Assembly (NCBI GenBank): GCA_027619975.1
Contig: JAQCGX010000006.1
Coordinates: 1 to 64,000, forward strand
Source: Nitrospinota bacterium
GTDB taxonomy: Bacteria; Nitrospinota; Nitrospinia; Nitrospinales; VA-1
Length of the DNA: 64,000 nt
Reading direction: 5' to 3'
The notes below the pieces were generated by a model. It was not told the origin of the DNA and ran no database searches. It saw nothing but the letters and a program-made list of their open reading frames with translations. The translations under genes and the position numbers were made by a program. Below, piece after piece: positions 35,395 to 44,292 of this stretch; within the stretch, counting starts at the first letter, position 1; the number at the start of each line of letters is the position of its first letter.

Positions 35395-35424
35395 TTGACG
35401 ACGAAAGCAACCCTGTGATAAGAT
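35395..35424 (+). promoter_or_regulatory. probable sigma70 promoter of dapF-dapA-dapB
   Basis: TTGACG and TAAGAT are separated by 18 bp. A leader of about 140 nt follows before dapF and includes a hairpin near 35439-35456 (GGCAGG/CCTGCC). I do not recognise a lysine riboswitch in the leader. Confidence 0.45.
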
Positions 35425-35569
35425 CCGCGCATCTGTTCGGCAGGTTTGCGCCTGCCCGGAATTTGGGGGTTCCTTCCGTATGAATCGTTATCTATTGAAA
35501 ATGCTTTTAAATGGAATCATTACAACAGAATCCGCATCTAACAGACACCGATATCTTTAGGAGAAGTTT

Positions 35570-36382
35570 GTGGCAATACAATTTACAAAAATGAGCGGCA
35601 GCGGCAACGATTTTGTTATCATTGACAATCGTGTCCCCGTGATGCCCAACGAAAACAAGCGCGAATTTGCCCGTAAGGTCTGCGAACCCAAATCATCCGT
35701 GGGTGCGGACGGGGTGATCTTTATAGAAAATTCCGAGGTGGCCGATTTCAAATGGGATTTTTACAATAATGACGGTAGCTCCGCTGAAATGTGTGGCAAC
35801 GGCGGGCGCTGTGCGGCGCGGTACGCCTATGAAAATAAAATCGCCCCCAGTAATTTGTCTTTTGAGACCGCAGCCGGGATCATCACTGCTGAAGTGAGTG
35901 GTTCCACCGTCAAGGTCAAGCTGACGAAGCCTGTGGATTTTTTGCAAAATATTGATATCGAAGTGAACGGTGTCTCTTATAATGTGGACAGCCTCAACAC
36001 CGGGGTTCCGCATGCGATTATTTATGCCGAGGATTTGGAGGCGGTGGACATTCAGGCCGTTGGCCGTGCGGTCCGCTTTCATCCCAAATTTGCCCCGGCG
36101 GGAACCAATGTGGACTGGGTGCAGAAAAAAAACGGGAACTCCTTGCGCATCCGCACCTACGAGCGCGGAATTGAAGCGGAAACTCTGGCCTGCGGGACGG
36201 GGGCAGTTGCGTCCGCGTTGCTGGCTTCCTACCGCAATCAGGTGAAACCGCCGGTTGAGGTCGAAACCCGGGGCGGAGACATTCTTAAAATCGATTTTAA
36301 ACCCTCAGATAAAATGATTGAAGATGTTTATCTGGAAGGCCCGGCAAAGATCACCTTCGAGGGAACCCTCGTTGAACTATAG
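35570..36382 (+). CDS. dapF: diaminopimelate epimerase
   Basis: DapF converts LL- to meso-diaminopimelate for lysine and peptidoglycan. The 270 residues carry both catalytic Cys in symmetric contexts, MCGNGGRC (Cys75) and LACGTGAVAS (Cys208), plus the start motif TKMSGSGNDFVIID. The start codon is GTG, with AGGAG 7 nt before it. dapA begins 29 bp after the stop and dapB follows, so three steps of the same pathway sit in one transcript. Confidence 0.97.
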   Translation: MAIQFTKMSGSGNDFVIIDNRVPVMPNENKREFARKVCEPKSSVGADGVIFIENSEVADFKWDFYNNDGSSAEMCGNGGRCAARYAYENKIAPSNLSFETAAGIITAEVSGSTVKVKLTKPVDFLQNIDIEVNGVSYNVDSLNTGVPHAIIYAEDLEAVDIQAVGRAVRFHPKFAPAGTNVDWVQKKNGNSLRIRTYERGIEAETLACGTGAVASALLASYRNQVKPPVEVETRGGDILKIDFKPSDKMIEDVYLEGPAKITFEGTLVEL

Positions 36383-36411
36383 AACTAATTTTTTCCCGGA
36401 GAATTCGCGGT

Positions 36412-37287
36412 ATGTTTGAAGGATCCCTGGTCGCCATTGTCACTCCTTTTAAAAATGGCAAGGTCGATGAAAAAGCGTTGCGGGCGTTGATCGAGTTTCA
36501 GATTGCCGGAGGCACAGAGGGGATCGTTCCCTGTGGGACGACCGGTGAATCGGCCACTTTGAGCCATGCAGAGCATGATGAGGTCATTGGCATCACCGTG
36601 GATGCGTGTAAAGGGCGGGCGAAAGTGCTGGCCGGGACGGGGTCCAACTCCACCTGGGAAGCGGCTGAGTTGACCGAGCATGCCCAGAAGGCGGGCGTGG
36701 ATGGCTCCTTGCAGATCACGCCCTACTACAACAAGCCGAATCAGGAGGGGTTGTTTCTCCATTTTTCCTCGCTTGCCAAAGGGACCGATCTGCCGATCAT
36801 TTTATATAACGTTCCGGGCCGGACCGCTGTCAACATGTTGCCTGAAACGGTTGAGCGGTTGTCGAAGATAGATAATATCGTGGGAATCAAGGAAGCTTCC
36901 GGGTCACTGATGCAGATCAGTGAGATCATCAGCTTGTGTGGAAAGGATTTCACTGTTCTTTCCGGTGACGATCCTTTACTTTGGCCCATTCTGGCTATTG
37001 GTGGCAAAGGCGTCATCTCGGTGACGGCGAATGTGCTCCCGGACAAGGTGGCCCAGTTGTGTCAGGCGGCTGCAAGCGGAGATGGGGACAAAGCCCGTGC
37101 CTTGCATTATGAATTGATGGCGATCAATGAGGTGTTGTTCATCGATACCAACCCGGTTCCCGTAAAGGCCGCTTTGGCCCTCATGGGAAAAATCGGCGAT
37201 GAACTGCGGTCGCCTCTGGCGCCGCTTTCCCAGGTACTGCTCGACCGACTGAAATCGGTCTTGCGCAAGTATTCCCTGATTTCTTAA
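36412..37287 (+). CDS. dapA: 4-hydroxy-tetrahydrodipicolinate synthase
   Basis: DapA condenses pyruvate with aspartate semialdehyde. The 291-residue TIM barrel shows PCGTTGESATLS near residue 40, the catalytic Tyr132 in IILYNVPGRT and the Schiff-base Lys160 in IVGIKEASG, at almost the same numbers as in E. coli (133 and 161). It lies between dapF and dapB, spaced for cotranscription. Confidence 0.97.
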   Translation: MFEGSLVAIVTPFKNGKVDEKALRALIEFQIAGGTEGIVPCGTTGESATLSHAEHDEVIGITVDACKGRAKVLAGTGSNSTWEAAELTEHAQKAGVDGSLQITPYYNKPNQEGLFLHFSSLAKGTDLPIILYNVPGRTAVNMLPETVERLSKIDNIVGIKEASGSLMQISEIISLCGKDFTVLSGDDPLLWPILAIGGKGVISVTANVLPDKVAQLCQAAASGDGDKARALHYELMAINEVLFIDTNPVPVKAALALMGKIGDELRSPLAPLSQVLLDRLKSVLRKYSLIS

Positions 37288-37355
37288 CGTTATATACGAT
37301 GGTGTTCAATGGTATCGAGTGATTACATTTGCGGAAAAAAAGCAAAGGGGGCGTT

Positions 37356-38162
37356 TTGACTAAAATTCTAGTGATCGGGGCCGCAGGCCGGATGGGACGG
37401 ACCCTTGTCTCCTGCATTGAAGATACGCCAGGAGCCGAGCTGTCAGGCGGAACGGAAAACCCAGGCAACCCTTCCATCGGCAGTGATGTGGGCGAGTTGG
37501 CGGGGGTTGGAAAGAAAAATATCCTGGTTGGAGATTGTCTGGATGAGGCGGTGAAATCCTGTGATGTGATCATCGATTTCACGTCTCCAGAATCCAGCAT
37601 GCAAACGCTTGAAGCGGCGGTGAAAGCAATCAGACCTATAGTCATCGGAACCACGGGGTTCTCAGCTTCGCAAAAACAGGCGATAGAAAAAGCCAGTAAG
37701 AGAAATCGCTGTGTCATGGCGCCGAACATGAGTATTGGCGTTAACGTGTTATTTAAAGTGGTGCGGGATGTGGCCAAGGCTCTGGGAGATGACTATGATG
37801 TGGAGATCGTAGAAGCCCATCATAAATTTAAGAAAGACGCGCCGAGCGGCACGGCGGTACGTATCTCTGAAATTGTAGCGGAAGCTCTGCACCGCAACAT
37901 TGATGAGGTGGGCGTTTATGGCCGTAAAGGCATCACCGAGCGCACGCCTAAGGAAATCGGTATTCACACGCTCCGGGCGGGGGATATCGTCGGCGAACAC
38001 CGCGTGCTTTTTGGCGGCATGGGCGAGAACCTGGAAATTTTTCATCGTGCCCAAAGTAGAGAAACCTTTGCCCGTGGCGCGATACGCGCGGCCCAATGGC
38101 TGGTCAACCAGCCGGTCGGGCTGTATGATATGCAGGATGTGTTGGGTTTCAGGAAAAAGTGA
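37356..38162 (+). CDS. dapB: 4-hydroxy-tetrahydrodipicolinate reductase
   Basis: DapB reduces the DapA product with NAD(P)H. It has the dinucleotide motif GAAGRMGRT at the start, IDFTSPES and IGTTGFS in the middle, and the active-site segment EAHHKFKKDAPSGTA with its catalytic His and Lys. The TTG at 37356 is chosen: AAAGGGGG lies about 6 nt before it, and it gives 268 residues, the usual length. An upstream in-frame TTG at 37329 would add nine residues without a Shine-Dalgarno. dapA ends 68 bp before it. Confidence 0.95.
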   Translation: MTKILVIGAAGRMGRTLVSCIEDTPGAELSGGTENPGNPSIGSDVGELAGVGKKNILVGDCLDEAVKSCDVIIDFTSPESSMQTLEAAVKAIRPIVIGTTGFSASQKQAIEKASKRNRCVMAPNMSIGVNVLFKVVRDVAKALGDDYDVEIVEAHHKFKKDAPSGTAVRISEIVAEALHRNIDEVGVYGRKGITERTPKEIGIHTLRAGDIVGEHRVLFGGMGENLEIFHRAQSRETFARGAIRAAQWLVNQPVGLYDMQDVLGFRKK

Positions 38163-38213
38163 TTTTTTCTTGCCGCATTGATTAAAAATTTCCCTCGTCT
38201 GAAGGAGGGATGG

Positions 38214-38969
38214 ATGGATTTCCCGTTTGTAAAATTCAAGTTCAGCCGCAGGGCATTTTTAAAAGTTTTTTCCCTGACGGCGCTCACCGCGCTGATTCCC
38301 CGCCAGGCCTCTGGTATCGGGGACTATCGCAACGATAAAAATATTCCCGAGCAGTACATTCAGAACCGTGATCTACCGGGGTTTCATATCCGCAGTGCCA
38401 ATCCCTTTATGGGGGTGGATGTGGAAAACTGGGCCCTCGTCGTTACAGGCTTAGTCAAAAAAACCGTGGGCCTGACTTATGAGGACCTGTTCGGACTCAA
38501 AATGCAATCCCAGGTTTCACGGTTGAAATGCGTCGAGTGCTGGTCCGCCAAGGCAACCTGGGAAGGGTTTCGCATCGAAGAACTGATCGACCGGGTGCAG
38601 CCGGACCCCACCGCAAAATACGTTTATTTTCAATCCGCCGATTCCTATTACGAAAGTTATTCCCTGGAAGAACTGAAACGCGACCGGGTGCTTTTTGTCA
38701 TTCGAATGAATGGCAAGGCGTTGAGCAAGGAACATGGCTTTCCATTGCGGTTGATCGCTCCTTTCAAATACGGTTATAAAAATATCAAATACATCACCCG
38801 CATGGAGTTCACCGATTCCAGAAAACGCAATTACTGGTCCCAAAACGGTCCGTACTCGGTGGATGGAACCATCCAGCCGGGGATCGATCACCCTCTGGAC
38901 TTCAACAAAAAACCCCTGCCGATCAATGGCGGCGAAGTGTTTCATCCTTTCGACAAACGACCCTCATGA
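38214..38969 (+). CDS. Tat-exported sulfite-oxidase-fold molybdoenzyme
   Basis: The 251-residue protein begins with a twin-arginine signal (FSRRAFLKVFSLTALTAL) and then the Mo-cofactor domain of the sulfite oxidase/MsrP family. The molybdenum ligand is probably Cys106 in RLKCVECWSAKATWEGF; a second Cys three residues on is unusual. HGFPLRLIAPFKYGYKNIKYI is the conserved late motif. No heme domain is fused. GGAGG stands 7 nt before the ATG at 38214. The stop overlaps the start of the SUMF1 lipoprotein (ATGA). Molybdate supply would come from modABC at 52.6-55.4 kb. Confidence 0.87.
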   Translation: MDFPFVKFKFSRRAFLKVFSLTALTALIPRQASGIGDYRNDKNIPEQYIQNRDLPGFHIRSANPFMGVDVENWALVVTGLVKKTVGLTYEDLFGLKMQSQVSRLKCVECWSAKATWEGFRIEELIDRVQPDPTAKYVYFQSADSYYESYSLEELKRDRVLFVIRMNGKALSKEHGFPLRLIAPFKYGYKNIKYITRMEFTDSRKRNYWSQNGPYSVDGTIQPGIDHPLDFNKKPLPINGGEVFHPFDKRPS

Positions 38970-39685
38970 AATGGCTCGCAAGCGTTGTCCTTTTATTGGG
39001 CAGCTTCCTTCTCGCCTGCGACAGCCATGAAGTCAAACAACTACCCGTGGAAATCCCGGTTGGTGTGACCGTGCCCGAGGGCATGGTCTATATCCCCGAG
39101 GGTGGGTTCATCATGGGGCATGTGGAAGATCCAAAAACAGTGGGTGGGCAAACGGTGATGACGGATGCCTATTTCATCGACACTTACGAAGTGACCCGTG
39201 GCCAATATCAGGCGTTTGCACCGAGAGACAGTTTCGATCCTAAAAGAGCGCGACTTCCGGTGGCCTGGGTCACTTATCAGCAGGCGGAGAACTATTGCCA
39301 ATCGCAGGGAAAGCGTCTGCCTACGGAGATGGAATGGGAAAAAGCGGCGCGTGGTGTCGATGGGCGCAAGTGGTCCTGGGAACGGTATTTCGAGCATCCC
39401 AATAACGGGTTTTCAGGGTTGCAGGTGGAACCGGTTGATAAGCGCACCGAATGGATCAGCCCTTACGGGGTTTTCGGCATGGGATATAACGTCTGGGAAT
39501 GGACCGAGGATTGGTATGCGTATGAGGGCCAGCCCCCGGAGGAAAAGGAAAAATTTAAAGTCATCCGCGGCGGCTTGACGCAGTCGCATCTGACCATCAA
39601 ATTTTCGCCGACCTATTTCCGCAACTGGATAGAACCCACGGCGTCCTTCAACTTTTTGGGATTTAGATGCGCCAGGGATGCTTGA
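38966..39685 (+). CDS. SUMF1/FGE-domain lipoprotein
   Basis: The 239-residue protein has a lipobox (SFLLAC) and a formylglycine-generating-enzyme-like domain. Visible motifs are VYIPEGGFIMG, FIDTYEVTRGQYQAF, LPTEMEWEKAARG, NVWEWTEDW and the terminal LGFRCARD. The paired active-site Cys of true FGEs is missing in the RGGLTQSHLTIKFSPTYFRN segment, so it is probably not a formylglycine former. It overlaps the molybdoenzyme gene by 4 bp. An accessory or binding role for that enzyme or its heme partner is a reasonable guess. Confidence 0.82.
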   Translation: MKWLASVVLLLGSFLLACDSHEVKQLPVEIPVGVTVPEGMVYIPEGGFIMGHVEDPKTVGGQTVMTDAYFIDTYEVTRGQYQAFAPRDSFDPKRARLPVAWVTYQQAENYCQSQGKRLPTEMEWEKAARGVDGRKWSWERYFEHPNNGFSGLQVEPVDKRTEWISPYGVFGMGYNVWEWTEDWYAYEGQPPEEKEKFKVIRGGLTQSHLTIKFSPTYFRNWIEPTASFNFLGFRCARDA

Positions 39686-39706
39686 TGGGGAAAATTTTCG
39701 AAGTGG

Positions 39707-40174
39707 TTACAAATCCCCCTTCAAATGTACGGCGATTTCTTCCGCCGCCTTGGCAAACAATTTTTTATCCGACAGCCCGCCCTTCAACCAGGAATTTACT
39801 TCCCAGCCACCGACCATTTCATCTTCATTGTAGAGGGCGACTTTGACCCGCAATTTGGCCTGCGCCGAGTAGGAAACGCCTAAGGTCGCGATGCGTCCCA
39901 GCGGACTCCCTGAGTCGTATTCTACGATCTTATATTTCAGGTGAAATTTCGCTTCTTCCCCGACCAGCTGAAAACCGGTTTTGCCGATGGAATCCTCCAG
40001 AGTTTTGTGCAGGCGGGTTCCGGCATCCATGAGGTTATAATTTTTTACGGTCAAGTCTTCAATGTTGAGGGTGCTGACATCGTTTTGCCAGTTCTTTTTG
40101 ACTTCAGACTGAACGCCCGAACAGGCGGTTAGAAACAATATTAGCAGGATGGATGATTTGGCTAACAGTTTCAT
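39707..40174 (-). CDS. outer-membrane-type lipoprotein, unknown function
   Basis: The 155-residue protein has a clear lipobox (ILFLTACSG). A mixed alpha/beta domain follows (LMDAGTRLHKTLEDSIGKTGF, then YKIVEYDSGSPLGRIATLG), resembling DUF4410/CsgG-neighbour-type lipoproteins that oligomerise in the outer membrane. I cannot assign a family firmly. GGAGAAG precedes the ATG. It lies downstream of the SUMF1-CcdA gene on the same strand, with a gap of about 120 bp. Confidence 0.6.
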   Translation of the reverse strand: MKLLAKSSILLILFLTACSGVQSEVKKNWQNDVSTLNIEDLTVKNYNLMDAGTRLHKTLEDSIGKTGFQLVGEEAKFHLKYKIVEYDSGSPLGRIATLGVSYSAQAKLRVKVALYNEDEMVGGWEVNSWLKGGLSDKKLFAKAAEEIAVHLKGDL

Positions 40175-40292
40175 GGCTTCTCCAAAATCTGATTTTATAA
40201 AAAACTATTAAACAAAGTCTATATAAGATTGCTTTAAATTTCAATGGGTTATTGAAATCTTGTTGAAAAGAACGGTGGATAAAACGAGGGCG

Positions 40293-42077
40293 TTACATGA
40301 ACAAATGCAAAACTTTTTCTTCCATCTTGCTGAACCAGAGTTGCAACTCGATGGGGATCAGGCTGTTGATGTAGGTCAGATAACCCATTGCCAGGGCAAC
40401 ACCCAGAGTGATGAGCAACAGCCCGCTGAACAGGTTGGTGGTGTGGAGGAAAATGGTTTTGCCCGCAATGGTGACATCCCACCCCTTGCCCCTCAACAGT
40501 CTCCAGAACAAGCTATCCTTGGATAACTTTCCGAAGAATGTGGCGATCAGGATCAACGGCAAGCCCAGTCCGACGGCATAACAAAATAGCAGAGTCATTC
40601 CCTGGATGACCGTCTTGTCGGACGCGGCAAGGATCAGAATGCCTGACAGGATGGGGCCGACACAGGGGGTCCAGCCCAATGCGAAAGTGGCGCCGAACAG
40701 GAAGAATCCGAAAAATGTGGAGCCGGGTCTGCCTTGGAAATTGGCTCCAGAGAATCCCAACCCGAAAAGAGTCATCACTCCAAAAATGGCGACCAGCACG
40801 CCTCCTATGGTTGCCAGGGAAAACATGTAGTCGCGCAGAACCTGGCCGAGCAGGCTGGCCGATGCGCCCATGATGACAAATAAAGTGGCGAGCCCGATAA
40901 AAAATGCCAGGGACATCAGGCTCAACCGGGCCCGGTCCGCCTGTGCGGTCACCGCAAAATAAGCCGGCAATATCGGCAAGGTGCAGGGCGACAGAAAACT
41001 GAAAACGCCTGCCACGAAGGCCAGAAAAGTCAGGGCCAGCATTCCCGATTGCGGAAGTTGGGGTTTGGCTTCAAAGGGACTGAAAAGCGGTTTCTGGTTT
41101 TTTGGTGTTTGCTGAGTTAAAGCGCTTGATGAAACTTGTGCGTTGGGCGCACTTGCAGTCACAGGCAAATTGGAATTGCCCGCCAATGTGTTTTTCAGGG
41201 ATGCGGTTTGCAACATAGCTGCCGGTTTTTCTACACTGACGCAGCGGAACCCGACATCGGGAGCGGGTTCATCCGGGGACGCGTATTGGCGGTAGCCGCC
41301 GCGGGCAAATTTTTCTAGTGCGGCCAGATACATGGGGCCAGGGAAATGACCGATATCGCTGGCGGAATGTCCGCGAATCACTTTTAAACCGGCGTTGTAG
41401 TATTCGTTATTATAGGTATTGCCCTTGTAGGGGGCATAATCGTCGTTGACCCATTCCCATACGTTGCCGATCAAATCGTGCACGCCTTCGGGATTGGCTC
41501 CCTTCGGGAAAGAGCCTACAGGGGCGAGTTTCGTCTTTTTGCCGGTGGCCTGGGCAAGGTTGGCGGAATTGATGTCAAAGGTGTTGCTCCAGGGATAGGT
41601 GCTTCCTTCGGTTCCGCGTGCCACCCGTTCCCATTGTTTTTCGGAAGGCAACCGTTTCCCGGCCCATTCGCAAAAGTTTGCGGCGTCATACCAGGTGACC
41701 CAGATCACAGGATGTTTGTCCTGTCCCTTGGGATAATTATTATCTGCCCAGTTGCCAGGCGGGATGGCGCCGGTGTCGTCCACATAAATTTTGTACCGAT
41801 CGTTGGTCACCTCAAATTGGTCGATGTAGAAGCCTTGGAGAAAGATTTTTGTTTGTGGAGATTCATCGGCGTACCAGGGTTTTGGAATGCCCATGGAAAG
41901 CGCTTCTGAGGCTTCATCCATTTGGTCGGTGCCAAATTTAAAATGGCCTGCGGGAATCAAAACCATCTGACTTTCAAGAGGGTTGACTCTTGCATTTTCT
42001 GCGGCGGCAGGGGTTCCTGTTAAGAAAAAAAACAGAGCCGCCACTAACAGGAGTCGAGGGAATAAATTTATTATCAT
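40293..42077 (-). CDS. fusion of SUMF1/FGE-like domain and CcdA/DsbD-type transporter
   Basis: The 594-residue protein joins two modules. Residues about 30-300 are exported and SUMF1-like: LIPAGHFKFGTD, FYIDQFEVTNDRY, RLPSEKQWERVARG, GNVWEWVNDDY, VGFRC. The FGE active-site Cys pair is absent. A Ser/Thr/Pro-rich linker leads to a CcdA/DsbD-beta domain (about 355-594) with six or more helices and the redox Cys in LSPCTLPILPAY and GWTPCVGPILS. CcdA carries electrons across the inner membrane to periplasmic thioredoxins. The TlpA-like gene directly upstream supplies such a partner. The ATG at 42077 is preferred over a TTG overlapping tlpA. Confidence 0.88.
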   Translation of the reverse strand: MIINLFPRLLLVAALFFFLTGTPAAAENARVNPLESQMVLIPAGHFKFGTDQMDEASEALSMGIPKPWYADESPQTKIFLQGFYIDQFEVTNDRYKIYVDDTGAIPPGNWADNNYPKGQDKHPVIWVTWYDAANFCEWAGKRLPSEKQWERVARGTEGSTYPWSNTFDINSANLAQATGKKTKLAPVGSFPKGANPEGVHDLIGNVWEWVNDDYAPYKGNTYNNEYYNAGLKVIRGHSASDIGHFPGPMYLAALEKFARGGYRQYASPDEPAPDVGFRCVSVEKPAAMLQTASLKNTLAGNSNLPVTASAPNAQVSSSALTQQTPKNQKPLFSPFEAKPQLPQSGMLALTFLAFVAGVFSFLSPCTLPILPAYFAVTAQADRARLSLMSLAFFIGLATLFVIMGASASLLGQVLRDYMFSLATIGGVLVAIFGVMTLFGLGFSGANFQGRPGSTFFGFFLFGATFALGWTPCVGPILSGILILAASDKTVIQGMTLLFCYAVGLGLPLILIATFFGKLSKDSLFWRLLRGKGWDVTIAGKTIFLHTTNLFSGLLLITLGVALAMGYLTYINSLIPIELQLWFSKMEEKVLHLFM

Positions 42078-42130
42078 GGTTTCTTGGGAACGAATCGTTC
42101 GTGGTGTCGATGCAACTGCCTGACCCTGGG

Positions 42131-42655
42131 TCAACTTTTTTTATTCAGCAGTTGTTCGAAATATAAAAGTGTCTCGGGTTCGACCCAGTTCTCAGCGCCT
42201 TGCTTGGCGCCTATGATGTTGCCTTGAGGGTCGATCAGGAAGGTGGTGGGCAGGCTGATCACGCCAAACTGGTAGCTCACCTTCAATTGATTGTCCAGCA
42301 ATACGGTGAACGAGAGATTGTTGGCCTTGATGTACGGCCCGACCACCGTTTCGCCAAACATGTCGTTGGAAATGGCAAGGATGTCGAATTCGTCTGTTTT
42401 GAAACGCTGGTACAAAGCTTCCAGCGACGGCATTTCCATTTTACAGGGTCCGCACCAGGTCGCCCAAAAATTTACAAGAAGGTATTTGCCTTTATATTGG
42501 TCCAGGCTTATCTGCTCACCCTGCAAAGATTTTAGGGTGAAATTTCCAGCGCGGGTTGTTTCTTCTGCCTGGACCCTGTTATCCAGAAGAACTAACAGCA
42601 GGCAGACCACCAGGGCTGGGTAGAGGAGCAATATTTTTGTTGGTTTAGATATCAA
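42131..42655 (-). CDS. TlpA/ResA-like periplasmic thioredoxin
   Basis: The 174-residue protein has an N-terminal membrane anchor or signal (about residues 7-30) and a thioredoxin fold with active site WATWCGPCKMEMPSL. SLPTTFLIDPQGNIIGA supplies the cis-Pro loop. ResA/TlpA proteins keep apocytochrome Cys or copper sites reduced, which fits an organism rich in c-type cytochromes. The start is a TTG with GAGAAGG a few bases before it. The CcdA fusion gene follows. Confidence 0.88.
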   Translation of the reverse strand: MISKPTKILLLYPALVVCLLLVLLDNRVQAEETTRAGNFTLKSLQGEQISLDQYKGKYLLVNFWATWCGPCKMEMPSLEALYQRFKTDEFDILAISNDMFGETVVGPYIKANNLSFTVLLDNQLKVSYQFGVISLPTTFLIDPQGNIIGAKQGAENWVEPETLLYFEQLLNKKS

Positions 42656-42702
42656 GAACCTTCTCGCTTGGATGCTGGGGAATGTTCCCCAATTTCGATA
42701 AA

Positions 42703-42936
42703 TTACTCTACGGCTTCTATACAGCGTACCATGGGAATGGCTTTTTTCAAGGCCCGTTCGATTCCCATTTTAAGGGTCATGGTGGAACTGGAGCAGGAAC
42801 TGCACGAACCGACCAGGCGGAGTTTGACCACTCCGTCGTCAATGTCCACCAGCTCCACATTGCCGCCATCGGCCATCAGCGATGGCCTAAGGGTATCGAG
42901 AACCGATTCTACTTCGTCCTGCATGCCAGCATCCAT
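42703..42936 (-). CDS. NifU C-terminal-domain (Nfu) Fe-S carrier
   Basis: The 77-residue protein is a stand-alone Nfu domain that binds a labile [4Fe-4S] cluster between two subunits and passes it to target proteins. It shows LRPSLMADGGNVELVDIDDGVVKL and the ligand motif SCSSCSSS (CXXC), followed by LKMGIERALKKAIP. It lies 25 bp downstream of an Alvin-type ferredoxin on the same strand. Confidence 0.92.
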   Translation of the reverse strand: MDAGMQDEVESVLDTLRPSLMADGGNVELVDIDDGVVKLRLVGSCSSCSSSTMTLKMGIERALKKAIPMVRCIEAVE

Positions 42937-42961
42937 AGGTTCACTTTTCTTTCTTTAAAGG

Positions 42962-43231
<270 letters not shown>

Positions 43232-43262
43232 CTAAAAATGGTTTCGTATTGAATGAATACTA

Positions 43263-43730
43263 TTATATGTTCAAGTCCTTTTGCCGTTCAAAGACTTTTT
43301 TTTCAGAATGCCAGGCAAACAGCGCCTGGTCTTTAACCTGTCTATTATACACCGAAATTACCAGATGGTTGGCGTCAGGGTACCAGGGTTCATCGCCAAA
43401 CAACGCCTGTTTTTCATCCTCTTCAGAGAAATAAGCCTCGTGTTCCGGGTGGGAATGGTAAAATGTTCTGATAACCATCCCCCGGTTTCTTGCCTCATTC
43501 TCAATTTTTAACAGCTCTGCGGAATCGATATTAAAAGCTGTTTTTGCATCCCTTGGATAGTTCTCAGGATCTTGTTCATGCAGCTGGTTTTGAATATTGG
43601 TGCAAGGATAAATAATATCTTCCTCTCTGTTTTGCGGGTGACCTATGATCACCCCACAGCATTCGTGAGGATATGATTCCACCGCATGGCGGCGTACCTC
43701 TTCTAAAATATTTTTTCTTATAGAGATCAT
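43263..43730 (-). CDS. JAMM/MPN-domain metalloprotease (M67-like)
   Basis: The 155-residue protein has a complete JAMM zinc site: Glu23 in PHECCGVIIG and H92-S-H94-P...S102-E-E-D105. Bacterial JAMM proteins remove C-terminal residues from ubiquitin-like or sulfur-carrier proteins and act in cysteine, thiamine or molybdopterin synthesis. A carrier protein gene is not adjacent. The ATG at 43730 is taken; an upstream TTG lies in a repeat. Fe-S protein genes flank it. Confidence 0.88.
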   Translation of the reverse strand: MISIRKNILEEVRRHAVESYPHECCGVIIGHPQNREEDIIYPCTNIQNQLHEQDPENYPRDAKTAFNIDSAELLKIENEARNRGMVIRTFYHSHPEHEAYFSEEDEKQALFGDEPWYPDANHLVISVYNRQVKDQALFAWHSEKKVFERQKDLNI

Positions 43731-43737
43731 TGAATCC

Positions 43738-43771
43738 CACAAGTGGGTTTTATTCCCCGTAGCTTGCTATG
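43738..43771 (+). repeat. short dispersed repeat, copy B
   Basis: This copy reads CACAAGTGGGTTTTATTCCC and then CGTAGCTTGCTATGG. It matches the reverse complement of 15415-15448 at about 31 of 34 positions. It lies just upstream of the JAMM gene start. The rest of the gap to 44001 shows no gene. Confidence 0.6.
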
Positions 43772-44001
43772 GCTTTTAAATGAAAATACTTGCCGGAGCC
43801 CCCTGTCCGCTTGCGGCGGGGTCGCTGATTTATTGTGAAATGTCGGTCATGGATTGTCAAATGGTTTTACAGCCATGAGAGATTTAAAAACGATGCCGAT
43901 TTTATTGAAAAATTTCGTTTTTTGAGCGAATGGAGGATTGTAGCGAGAAGGACTGAGAAGAGGAGCTTTTGTTAACGGGGAATGACCTGCCGGGGACTGA
44001 A

Positions 44002-44292
44002 TTAAACGTGGGTTCGCACCACCAGATCATCGTTCACCGTTATTTGGCAGGCCAGGCGAATGTTGGCGCTTTTCTTGGCGAGTTTTTCGTTTTCAACGTC
44101 GTTTCTGGGGTCCACCTTCCCGGACACGATTTCCACCGTGCAGGAAGTACACAATCCCCGACCCCGACAGTTAAGAATTTTGCGAATATGGGGGTAGACG
44201 CTTATTTTGTTTTGGATGGCGGCTTCCCGCAAATTAGCCCCGGCTTCTACCTTGATGGTTCTTCTCTGGTTTTCAAATTGAATTTCTAACAT
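44002..44292 (-). CDS. plant-type [2Fe-2S] ferredoxin
   Basis: The 96-residue protein has the beta-grasp fold and ligand motif CRGRGLCTSC (CX5CX2C). The fourth Cys is in ANIRLACQITVNDDLVV. Such ferredoxins serve oxygenases, reductases or Fe-S assembly. The start overlaps the stop of the 110-residue Cys-rich gene upstream by 7 bp, so the two are translationally coupled. Confidence 0.92.
   Translation of the reverse strand: MLEIQFENQRRTIKVEAGANLREAAIQNKISVYPHIRKILNCRGRGLCTSCTVEIVSGKVDPRNDVENEKLAKKSANIRLACQITVNDDLVVRTHV

Noticed and set aside
35425-35569. Lysine riboswitch in the dapF leader
   Set aside because: A single GGCAGG/CCTGCC hairpin is present, but none of the conserved lysine-riboswitch helices or junction motifs could be made out.
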